From: Planctomycetota bacterium
GTDB lineage: Bacteria; Planctomycetota; Planctomycetia; Pirellulales; Pirellulaceae
Assembly (NCBI GenBank): GCA_027622275.1
Contig: JAQBZB010000041.1
Coordinates: forward strand, 1 to 43,572
Reading direction: 5' to 3'
Length of the DNA stretch: 43,572 nucleotides
Within the stretch, counting starts at the first letter, position 1, and each line of letters starts with the position of its first letter. Both the position numbers and the translations under genes were made by a program. The notes under the pieces are model-generated. The model worked only from the letters and a program-made list of their open reading frames with translations. It did not search any database and was not told where the DNA came from. Shown in pieces: positions 27,239 to 33,078 of this stretch.

Positions 27239-28180
27239 ATGGTCCGTTCGACACAGAAAACATTCGGCATCCTCCACGGCATCGGTCGCACGACGGCTGT
27301 GCTCGTGATGACCGTGTGCCTTTTTCATGGGCTCGGTTGTGCGACGCTTCGTCGCGATCCTGTCTCGGAAGACGTGATTACCGCGAGGCAAATGTCGCTG
27401 CGCGGATTCGACTCGCTCGAGCAAAGCAAGCTGGAGGACGCGGAAGCCTGGTTTGCGAACGCCATCGAGATCAATCCGGTCGACGATGACGCCCGAGTCG
27501 AGTACGCCGAATTGCTCTGGCGGCGCGACGCTCGCGACGAAGCGATCAAGCACCTCGAGCAGGCCGTGGAGTTGTCGGGCGGCAAGGCGACGTTGGTCGT
27601 GCGGTTGGGCGAAATGTATCTCGCGCAAGGCGATGCGGAGCGAGCTTGGCAGCAAGCGGAACGGGCCATCCAATCAAACCGCCAACTGCCGTGTGCGTGG
27701 GCTTTGCGAGGTGACGTTCGACGGCACCAAGGGAAGCTCCAAGAGGCGCTGGCGGAATATCATCGCAGCCTGTCGTTCGAAGGACATTGCCCGCACGTGC
27801 AGCTCGCGCTGGCATCGATCTATCGCGAGCAGAATCGTCCTCGGCGAGCTTTGTCGACACTCGATTCTTTAGCCGAGCACTATCCGCCAGATGAAATGCC
27901 CCAGGATCTGTTGTTGGAGCAGGGCTTAGCCCTGAAAGCATTGGGACGTCACGAGAATGCCGCCTCGTTGCTGGCGCAAGCGACCCAACTCGGCGAGCCC
28001 TCGACAGAGCTTCTCTTTCATTTGGCCGAGGCACAGTTACTGTCAGGCGATACGACCAACGCGCGTCTAGCGCTCATTGCCGCGCTCGCCCAAGAGCCAA
28101 ATCACGGTCCCAGCAACCGACTCCAGGGCCAGATCGACGAGCAGCAGCGGCGGCTGACGGCTGCGGTTGAGCGCTACTAA
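27239..28180 (+). CDS. TPR-repeat probable lipoprotein
   Basis: A 313-residue protein. The start at 27239 has AGGAAG 11 bases upstream and leads into a signal segment (TTAVLVMTVCLFHGLGC). The Cys after GLG is a possible but non-canonical lipidation site. At least seven TPR units follow, e.g. SKLEDAEAWFANAIEINP, DARDEAIKHLEQAVELS, GDAERAWQQAERAIQSN, GKLQEALAEYHRSLSFE and ALGRHENAASLLAQATQL. It should act as a protein-interaction scaffold at the membrane or in the periplasm. The gene ends 23 bases before the target duplication of the mobile element, so the insertion missed it and removed at most its terminator. Confidence 0.85.
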   Translation: MVRSTQKTFGILHGIGRTTAVLVMTVCLFHGLGCATLRRDPVSEDVITARQMSLRGFDSLEQSKLEDAEAWFANAIEINPVDDDARVEYAELLWRRDARDEAIKHLEQAVELSGGKATLVVRLGEMYLAQGDAERAWQQAERAIQSNRQLPCAWALRGDVRRHQGKLQEALAEYHRSLSFEGHCPHVQLALASIYREQNRPRRALSTLDSLAEHYPPDEMPQDLLLEQGLALKALGRHENAASLLAQATQLGEPSTELLFHLAEAQLLSGDTTNARLALIAALAQEPNHGPSNRLQGQIDEQQRRLTAAVERY

Positions 28181-28203
28181 AACGGCTGTCATTCGAGCCG
28201 ACG

Positions 28204-28211
28204 CGACACGC
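28204..28211. repeat. Left target-site duplication (CGACACGC)
   Basis: Eight bases identical to 31437-31444 and directly abutting the left terminal inverted repeat. Eight to nine bases is the normal duplication size of the IS1 family. Confidence 0.93.
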
Positions 28212-28236
28212 GGTAGTGGCTTAAAGTTGAGGGGAG
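28212..28236 (+). repeat. Left terminal inverted repeat, 25 bp
   Basis: Perfect reverse complement of 31412-31436. It begins GGTAGTGGCTTAAAG and ends TTGAGGGGAG. Confidence 0.95.
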
Positions 28237-28266
28237 GTCTCGGACGGCAGTTGCGACCACGCCCGT

Positions 28267-28575
28267 CTAGCGGCCAAACAGTCGATTGATAGGATCATCC
28301 ACATCCCCATTGAATTGCTGTTGTCGTTGCCATGCGTCGGCTGCCATACCGTCATCGACCCCGTTCACACGTGAAGCATTTCTTAGCTCGTCTTGGTGCA
28401 TTTGAATGTAATTTTCAAGGCGTTGAATACTACGACGAGCTTCTTGCAGTTCCTTACTGAGACGTGTTTTGTCGTTCCACCACCCGAGTGCTAGGGCAAC
28501 AACTAGCGTGCAAAGAAGCATCTCACGAATGCTGAACTGCCGTCGCCTTCTCGTTTTGTCTCGCTCGCTGGGCAT
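28267..28575 (-). CDS. Small single-span membrane protein with coiled coil (cargo)
   Basis: A 102-residue protein. A basic head (DKTRRRRQFSIREM) precedes one membrane span (LLCTLVVALALGWW), then a charged helix (KTRLSKELQEARRSIQRLEN) that should form a coiled coil, and a polar tail. The RRxQFSIRExLL head plus single span is a recurrent architecture in planctomycete genomes, so the cargo probably came from a planctomycete host. It reads toward the left end of the mobile element and stops 31 bases inside its repeat. Function unknown; a membrane-tethered dimer is the most that can be said. Confidence 0.72.
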   Translation of the reverse strand: MPSERDKTRRRRQFSIREMLLCTLVVALALGWWNDKTRLSKELQEARRSIQRLENYIQMHQDELRNASRVNGVDDGMAADAWQRQQQFNGDVDDPINRLFGR

Positions 28576-28638
28576 GGGGGCATCGTAGCAGGGGACGTTA
28601 GCGAACTTTTCAAGCCGGGCTGCATCTAATCCTTACAA

Positions 28639-28674
28639 TCTGGACTTCAGGTGTCCAGAAGTTCAGTTTCTGGA
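28639..28674. promoter_or_regulatory. Alternating dyads upstream of the cargo operon
   Basis: Three half-sites at 15-base spacing: TCTGGAC (28639-28645), GTCCAGAA (28653-28660) and TTCTGGA (28668-28674). The middle one can pair with either neighbour, so two exclusive 7-base-stem hairpins or two overlapping operators are possible. A TATACT box lies downstream at 28731-28736. Confidence 0.5.
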
Positions 28675-28832
28675 AAGCCTTGCGGATATTGACTTTATCA
28701 TTTCCAGGCAGTAGTTTGCCAAAGTAGAGTTATACTTGAGTAAAGGGCGAAGCAACGGAGTGCCGATGATCGCTCGATATGGAACTAGATCGATACCGCT
28801 ATTGCAGCGGTTTCTTTTTGCGCAATAGTAGA

Positions 28833-29291
28833 ATGGCTAAGAAGAGAACACAACCGATAACTGAACCGCCGCAACTCGGCTACATTCTTGTCTGTGATGC
28901 GGTAACGCGAGACCCCAACAAGAAAGTAAACCACTACGGAGTATTCAACAGGATTAATGGTGACAAACTGCCATTGGTGGCTAGGTTTGCCGTTTTCGCT
29001 CGATTGTACGGTGGCAGCGGGAAACATAAAGTAGCAATCGAGTTGATCGGCCCGGACGGCAAGACGGCTGATTCAGCGACACCGACAGTCGTTGAGGCTG
29101 ACTGCAAGCCTGAAGGGTTCATAGAGCTTGAGGGTGATGTAACTATTATTTTTAGCAAACCTGGGGATTATTATTTCCTAGTGAAATCGGGTCGTCGCAC
29201 GCTCGGTAGATCGTATCCCATTCACGTAGTCATTGCTGGAACACCCAAGGGAAAACCAAATGTCCTTCGCAAGCGTAGAGGCTCACCTTAG
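28833..29291 (+). CDS. DUF6941-like protein (cargo)
   Basis: A 152-residue soluble protein. The opening LGYILVCDAVTRDPNKKVNH followed by YGVFNRI, then a beta-rich middle (ARFAVFARLYGGSGKHKVAI, ELIGPDGKTA) and GDYYFLVKSGRRTLGRSYPI, matches my memory of DUF6941: a cytosolic beta-sandwich beginning with a CD..-..DP..K.SLIGVFD-type strand. Function of the family is unknown. I prefer the ATG at 28833; one at 28779 is in frame, and neither has a strong ribosome site. It is first in a three-gene operon (next ATG 20 bases after this stop) inside the mobile element. A+T content is clearly higher than in the surrounding genome. Confidence 0.72.
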   Translation: MAKKRTQPITEPPQLGYILVCDAVTRDPNKKVNHYGVFNRINGDKLPLVARFAVFARLYGGSGKHKVAIELIGPDGKTADSATPTVVEADCKPEGFIELEGDVTIIFSKPGDYYFLVKSGRRTLGRSYPIHVVIAGTPKGKPNVLRKRRGSP

Positions 29292-29310
29292 CATTCAGCG
29301 GGAGGCTACA

Positions 29311-29598
29311 ATGTCAGCGCGCGATCTAATGGAAGCCGTTCTCAAAAAGTTTAGCATCAGGCCGCGACTGCATGTTGTTAACGACCCAGTGACCGGCACT
29401 GCGGAAACTAGTGCGTCTGACGACCTATGCTCGTTTGTTTTCTCAAGTGAGCGGCATGCTCTCCTGTTGGCGATCGATGCGCCACTGGAGTTTGGTCAGT
29501 TCTCGCAATCTGATGCAGAGGATCTTGCGCTGGCACGCCAACAGCACGGAGTACCAGCAAGCAACTTCGTGCCACTTCCGACGCGCACCTCAAAATAG
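29311..29598 (+). CDS. Small unknown cargo protein
   Basis: A 95-residue protein (MSARDLMEAVLKKFSIRPRL...) with no recognisable domain, no signal peptide and no membrane span. An N-terminal helix is followed by HVVNDPVTG and a C-terminal stretch FGQFSQSDAEDLALARQQHG. The ATG at 29311 is chosen because GGGAGG lies 5 bases before it, the best ribosome site in the operon. An upstream ATG at 29260 would overlap the previous gene without such a site. The stop is 7 bases before the acetyltransferase start. Real-gene status rests on this spacing and the ribosome site. Confidence 0.7.
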   Translation: MSARDLMEAVLKKFSIRPRLHVVNDPVTGTAETSASDDLCSFVFSSERHALLLAIDAPLEFGQFSQSDAEDLALARQQHGVPASNFVPLPTRTSK

Positions 29599-29605
29599 AT
29601 TCTCG

Positions 29606-30124
29606 ATGCCGCAACTCCTTGAGTCGCACGACTTCTCCCACGACGATCTTGCCGATGTGCAAGACTTCTATTGCGGCGATCAAATCTGGGCTACATGTGC
29701 AGCTGAATGGATAAAAACACCCAAGGCAGAAGGCGTTGGTGCGATGTTCTCCATGGCGCGTTATCGCACAAAAGTGTGGCTCTATTACACATCTACCGGT
29801 TTGGTCGGCTTCGGTTCTCTGAGCAAGCCCAAGTGGCCGTGGCCTCTGCCTGACGGTAAGCCTACGAAGGTTAGCTACATTCCACAGATGGCAATTTCGT
29901 CGCGGTTCCAGGGGAAGCCCAAGGGCGCGAAGGATAGTAAATTCTCTCGCCAGATCATGCGAGACCTTATCGCGCAAGCATCGCAGCACGACACAGATAT
30001 GCTTTGTTTGCACGTGCATGTGGATAACGAGAACGCAATTGCCTTGTACCGCGAATTCGAGTTCCACGAATTTCGCGAACGCGATGAACTTGGCAACATG
30101 AAAATGTTCCGCTTTATGCGTTAG
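29606..30124 (+). CDS. GNAT-family N-acetyltransferase (cargo)
   Basis: A 172-residue protein. Strands and helices follow the GNAT fold: AEWIKTPKAEG, VWLYYTSTGLVGFGSL (strand before the cofactor loop), VSYIPQMAISSRFQGKPKG (the expected beta-4 strand and Q/R-x-x-G-x-G/A loop, here RFQGKPKG), then MRDLIAQASQ and the hallmark LHVHVDNENAIALYREFEFH. It should use acetyl-CoA to acetylate an amine; the substrate is unknown, and GNAT toxins acting on tRNA or proteins are one possibility. The start at 29606 follows the previous stop by 7 bases and begins just before the fold. Last gene of the cargo operon; a tRNA-like gene follows after 82 bases. Confidence 0.82.
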   Translation: MPQLLESHDFSHDDLADVQDFYCGDQIWATCAAEWIKTPKAEGVGAMFSMARYRTKVWLYYTSTGLVGFGSLSKPKWPWPLPDGKPTKVSYIPQMAISSRFQGKPKGAKDSKFSRQIMRDLIAQASQHDTDMLCLHVHVDNENAIALYREFEFHEFRERDELGNMKMFRFMR

Positions 30125-30206
30125 CGAACCTTGTCAGTCCATTCGGCCTCTTAGTTTTCATGGTCGAACACATGAGATTATCCGATGGCTTCGCCGCTCA
30201 CTTTCT

Positions 30207-30297
30207 GGAGAGTGGCCCGCGCCTTGGCGGCGCAATCGTCTTATAAGCGACCCAAGGGAGTCCCCACGGGATTGGGTTCGATTCCCCCAGCTCTCCG
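30207..30297 (+). tRNA. tRNA-like gene, possible 9/3 allo-tRNA
   Basis: Ninety bases plus a G discriminator. The T-loop TTCGATT (30277-30283) sits on a 3-bp stem (GGG/CCC). The canonical 7/5 layout leaves two T-stem mismatches. A nine-pair acceptor, 30207-30215 (GGAGAGTGG) with 30287-30296 (one bulged G at 30290), fits fully, giving a 12-bp branch of 9+3. A D-arm (CCGC-GCCTTG-GCGG) and an anticodon arm (TCGT-CTTATAA-GCGA) follow, then a long variable arm (TCCC-CAC-GGGA). The loop implies anticodon UAU (AUA codon); the identity looks serine/SelC-like from the G discriminator and variable arm. The extra bases at 30231-30235 and an A-C pair make the assignment tentative. No CCA is encoded. Confidence 0.6.
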
Positions 30298-30486
30298 CTA
30301 ACCGCGTTTAATGCGGTTCTTAGCGATCCTCGTGAGGTGCTGCCGCGCCCACGTTGCCAGCTTCGTGCCGTCCAATTCGGCGGCCTGCTCACAGTCAGCC
30401 TTTTCGGTCGCTGTGAGGCGAAGTAGGACAATGGCGTCCTTGCGGTCCTCGGGGGATTTTGTCGGTGCTCCACGTTTGTTTGTCAT
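30298..30486 (-). CDS. Small DNA-binding-like regulator, possible ribbon-helix-helix
   Basis: A 62-residue protein: MTNKRGAPTKSPEDRKDAIV, then LLRLTATEKADCEQAAELDG, then TKLATWARQHLTRIAKNRIKRG. One strand (DAIVLLRLT) followed by two helices (ATEKADCEQAAEL and TKLATWARQHLTRIA) is the MetJ/Arc/CopG plan, as in antitoxins and relaxosome proteins. The ATG at 30486 is preferred over the one at 30504, which would lie in the operator. The stop directly abuts the tRNA-like gene and the tail contains a hairpin (30300-30318). The gene shares a symmetrical promoter with the transposase leader, so it probably represses both itself and transposition. No toxin partner is adjacent. Confidence 0.72.
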   Translation of the reverse strand: MTNKRGAPTKSPEDRKDAIVLLRLTATEKADCEQAAELDGTKLATWARQHLTRIAKNRIKRG

Positions 30487-30494
30487 GCCATAAA

Positions 30495-30551
30495 TGTATA
30501 TCAAAAATAATCTAAGTCAACCCTTGACGAGGCGAATAAATGATATACAAT
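30495..30551. promoter_or_regulatory. Dyad-symmetric divergent promoter/operator
   Basis: Arms TGTATATCA (30495-30503) and TGATATACA (30541-30549) are exact complements. Inside, GTCAA-CCC-TTGAC (30516-30528) is a second dyad. Twelve bases separate the dyads on each side, so the whole block is symmetrical about 30522. Leftward: TTGACT, 16 bases, TACATT. Rightward: TTGACG, 16 bases, TACAAT. Both -10 boxes overlap the outer arms, so a protein binding there would shut both promoters. Confidence 0.75.
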
Positions 30552-30581
30552 AACGACGGTTCTTTGATACCCAACTAAACG

Positions 30582-30615
30582 AAAAAACCCGGCAAGTGCT
30601 GAAACACTCACCGGG
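30582..30615 (-). terminator. Intrinsic terminator on the minus strand
   Basis: On the minus strand the stem CCCGG(TG)AGTG...CACTTGCCGGG is followed at once by TTTTTT (30587-30582). It would stop transcripts coming back from the transposase side before they enter the regulator promoter. On the plus strand there is no T-run. Confidence 0.65.
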
Positions 30616-30627
30616 CTCAATCACAAC

Positions 30628-30700
30628 GGGCTTTCGCGCAGATGCGACGTGGTAATTGCATTCTAACGAAAGCCCCCGACAACGGGAAGGTTTCGTTAGA
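30628..30700 (+). promoter_or_regulatory. Mutually exclusive hairpins before the transposase
   Basis: Hairpin A pairs GGGCTTTCG (30628-30636) with CGAAAGCCC (30667-30675). Hairpin B pairs TCTAACGAAA (30662-30671) with TTTCGTTAGA (30691-30700), covering the first base of the ATG and placing the ribosome site GGGAAGG (30684-30690) in its loop. The two share CGAAA, so only one can form. This is the layout of a translational switch. Confidence 0.6.
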
Positions 30701-31427
30701 TGATAGCCACAACATGCCAGCACAAGAGAAAGACAAGCAAGGGTCGGGATCGCAAGGGCCAGCAGCGGTGGACGTGCAAAGACTGCGGGGTTTGTTTTAC
30801 CAACTACGATCCGAAGCCGCTTGGCGAGATGCAAGTCAACCTCGACAAGGCTAAGCTTGCCTTGCGGATGCTGACGGAAGGTATGTCGCTCAGGGCGACC
30901 TCGCGGACGACCGGCATTGACCGCAACACCATTTGCAAACTGCTCGTCTTGTTTGGGCACGCCTGCCAACGATTCCTTGACGATCGGATGCACGGACTGA
31001 AACTGACTCATTTACAATTTGACGAGCAGCACACAACAGTTTTGAAAAAGCAGGCTCGCCTAACCGTCACCGAGAAGGCCGAACGCCACGACATTGGAGA
31101 AATGTATATCTGGACCTGCATCGACCAGCAAACAAAACTGACGCCCTCGTTTCTCGTTGGGAAGCGGTCGGCTGACAATGCCCGCAGGTTCATGATGGAC
31201 GTTGCGAAGCGGCTGGCCCGACCTGCCCCACACACCAGCGACGCGAAGCGGCCTTCGGAATGTTCACGGCCTACTACAACTATTGCTGGCAGACGCGATA
31301 CCCGGACAAGAGCGGTAAGGCTGGTACGAAGCGCCCGAGCGCGGCTATGATGGCGAAACTGGCCGGACACGTCTGGTCGTTTGATGAACTGTTCGAGGAG
31401 GTTCTAAAAGTCTCCCCTCAACTTTAA
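30700..31427 (+). pseudogene. IS1-type transposase, catalytic middle deleted
   Basis: The first 180 codons give a zinc ribbon (Cys6, His8, Cys26, Cys29: WTCKDCG), a helix-turn-helix (LRATSRTTGIDRNTICKLL), then THLQFDEQ and YIWTCIDQQTK with the first catalytic Asp (Asp142). After HTSDA (about 31240) the frame changes. The genuine C-terminus, AFGMFTAYYNYCWQTR ... SFDELFEEVLKVSPQL, continues in another frame to the TAA at 31425-31427 inside the right repeat. In frame, the broken protein reads 36 unrelated residues to a stop at 31350. The segment with the second Asp and the Glu is missing, so it cannot transpose by itself. GGGAAGG 9 bases before the ATG supports the start. Confidence 0.88.
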
Positions 31428-31436
31428 GCCACTACC
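31412..31436 (-). repeat. Right terminal inverted repeat, 25 bp
   Basis: Perfect reverse complement of 28212-28236. The transposase's last residues and stop codon are encoded in it. Confidence 0.95.
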
Positions 31437-31444
31437 CGACACGC
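31437..31444. repeat. Right target-site duplication (CGACACGC)
   Basis: Identical to 28204-28211 and abutting the right terminal inverted repeat. The ninth base differs on both sides, so the duplication is exactly 8 bases. Confidence 0.93.
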
Positions 31445-31469
31445 TTGGCACTTGCAGGACGCGATCTAA

Positions 31470-31815
31470 CCCAGGTTATTCATGAACCGGTGAGTATTCT
31501 TCAAAACATACGTTTGTGAAAAGAGTTGCGGCTATCTTGCCCAAAACACCGCGCAAATCAGCCGCTACGCGATAGAGAGCGTCCCGCTTACAAACATGAG
31601 ACAGCGTTGCAAGCATTGTTAGTTTCCTGCGGCTTTGCAAAGACAGCACCGAAACCAAGCCGTTTGGGAAAATGTCGTAACACGAATCGAATCATGATAG
31701 CTGCAAGAATACGCTGTAAAATCAAGTTTTCTAAGCGGGACGCTCTCGTTAGCGTGCGGTTCTCTCGAAGTTCACGAGAACCGCAGGCTATCGCCAGGCG
31801 GCTGATGAATAATCC
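31470..31815. repeat. Diverged intergenic repeat, copy A (interrupted)
   Basis: Reverse complement of copy B (36208-36377) with scattered changes, e.g. GCGGCTATCTTGCCCAAAAC against ACGGCTATCTTGCCCAAAAC. Copy A is interrupted by the 173-bp insertion 31575-31747; without it, the two copies are nearly equal in length (173 and 170 bp). No gene is seen here. It ends 4 bases before the DUF1501 stop. Confidence 0.82.
31575..31747. mobile_element. MITE-like insertion, 173 bp
   Basis: Perfect 16-base ends GAGAGCGTCCCGCTTA and TAAGCGGGACGCTCTC. It lies exactly where copy B reads ACGCGCTAGCG without interruption. Flanks GATA and GTTA suggest a decayed short duplication (TA or GNTA). It has no coding capacity and higher A+T than its surroundings. 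Its transposase family is not known. Confidence 0.72.
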
Positions 31816-31818
31816 GAT

Positions 31819-33075
31819 CTAGCTCAGCAAGCGGTCGATCGATGTGCCGTCGCTGTAACGGATGGGGCGGCCGATCGAGGTGTTGATCTGGTGAGTGGGG
31901 TCGATTCCCAATGCTCTCAACACGGTTGCATAGAGGTCGGGGACCGGGATTGGGTCTGCGGGATTTTCTTCTTTGCCGGAGGGGTCGGTTGCACCGAGCA
32001 GCACGCCGCCACGCAAGTTACCGCCACCCAACAGACAAGAGAATCCGTGCGGCCAATGATCGCGACCGTCGGCTCCGTTGATCTTGGGTGTGCGACCGAA
32101 TTCGCCGAGACACAGTACGACCGTTGACGCCAACAGGTCGCGGTCGTGCAGATCTTTCAGCAACGCGGCGAATGCGCCGTCGAGCGTGCCCGCTAGTTCG
32201 GCGGTTCGCGTGAAGTTTTGATCATGCGTGTCGAAGTTCTGTAACGTCACCTCGACCGCACGAACGCCTTGTTCGATCAACCGCCGAGCCACGAGGCAAC
32301 CGCGACTAAAGTTGGAATCGCCGTATGCCAGTCGAGTCGACTCCAGTTCATCGTCCAGCCGAAAGGCTTTCAATTGATCCGACGTCATCATCGTTAACGC
32401 AGCGTCGAGATTGTGCGCGTGCATGGTACGATCGACCACCACTTTGCGTCCGCGAGTGAAAGCCTGAGCGACGACATCCAAGTTCGACAGACGTCGCTGC
32501 TGTCGCGGCTCGGCGATCCACGATTTCAGATCGCCGTCGGACGAGCCCGGTTCGCGAACGCGCAACGCATCGAAGCGGCCTCCCAAAAAGCCCCCTCGCG
32601 ACAGGCGATTGTCGTAGCCGAGCGAGATCACCGGGGGAATGTCGAGGTGATCATTTGGTAAGGCATGCGCCACGATCGCACCCACCGATGGATGACGCAG
32701 CGTAGGATCGATTCGGAAGCCGGTCTTCACCAGATAAGTCGCGCGGTCGTGATCTCCTTCCTTCGAGACCAGCGAGCGGATCACGGACAGATGATGCATC
32801 TGGTCTGCCAGCAGCGGAAACGAACTGGCGATCTCGACGCCAGGGATCGAAGTCGGGATGGCCTTGGTCGGCCCGCCGATCTTCGTTCCCGGATGCGGGT
32901 CCCAGGTCTCAAGCTGACTTGGTCCGCCAGATAACCGCAGCGTTATAAGCGAGCGCGGCCGCTCGTCTCCGCGACGTGAGGCAGCCCGGACATCGAGCGC
33001 GGGAAGCGCAAATGACATCCCGAGTCCGGTCGCCCATTTCAGGAGGTCACGTCTGTCGAGTGGTGGCTGTAACAT
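31819..33075 (-). CDS. DUF1501 protein (sulfatase-like fold, exported)
   Basis: A 418-residue protein. The N-terminus PPLDRRDLLKWATGLGMSFALP is a Tat-like signal with RR, cut near VRAAS. The DUF1501 body shows LITLRLSGGPSQLETWDPHP (metal-binding start of an alkaline-phosphatase/sulfatase-like fold), DHDRATYLVKTGF, VVLCLGEFGRTPKI and GRDHWPHGFSCLLGGGNL. These carry the conserved Asp/His/Glu set of the family. It is abundant in Planctomycetes and nearly always paired with a DUF1549/DUF1553 gene, as here, where it starts 3 bases after the partner's stop. The biochemical activity of the pair is not established; the sulfatase link is from fold similarity only. Confidence 0.92.
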   Translation of the reverse strand: MLQPPLDRRDLLKWATGLGMSFALPALDVRAASRRGDERPRSLITLRLSGGPSQLETWDPHPGTKIGGPTKAIPTSIPGVEIASSFPLLADQMHHLSVIRSLVSKEGDHDRATYLVKTGFRIDPTLRHPSVGAIVAHALPNDHLDIPPVISLGYDNRLSRGGFLGGRFDALRVREPGSSDGDLKSWIAEPRQQRRLSNLDVVAQAFTRGRKVVVDRTMHAHNLDAALTMMTSDQLKAFRLDDELESTRLAYGDSNFSRGCLVARRLIEQGVRAVEVTLQNFDTHDQNFTRTAELAGTLDGAFAALLKDLHDRDLLASTVVLCLGEFGRTPKINGADGRDHWPHGFSCLLGGGNLRGGVLLGATDPSGKEENPADPIPVPDLYATVLRALGIDPTHQINTSIGRPIRYSDGTSIDRLLS

Positions 33076-33078
33076 GAG

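Larger units (their letters stand above)
28212..31436. mobile_element. IS1-family element with cargo genes (3225 bp)
   Basis: Bounded by perfect 25-base terminal inverted repeats (28212-28236 and 31412-31436; outer end GGTAGTGGCTTAAAGTTG) and an exact 8-base target duplication. The transposase gene occupies only the right quarter and ends inside the right repeat. The other 2.4 kb hold a small membrane protein, a three-gene operon, a tRNA-like gene and a small regulator gene. Ordinary IS1-type elements are about 0.8-1.2 kb, so this is a transporter-type IS with passengers. The transposase has lost its catalytic middle, so movement would need a helper in trans. Base composition is lower in G+C than the flanks. 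The intact ends and duplication argue for a fairly recent insertion. Confidence 0.93.

Noticed and set aside
30207-30297. 3' end of a tmRNA
   Set aside because: The T-arm resembles one, but the matching 5' acceptor strand is only 90 bases upstream, so a compact class II tRNA-like fold explains it better.
30642-30854. Short plus-strand frame overlapping the transposase start
   Set aside because: No ribosome site, composition unlike a protein, and it overlaps a well-supported transposase frame and leader hairpins.
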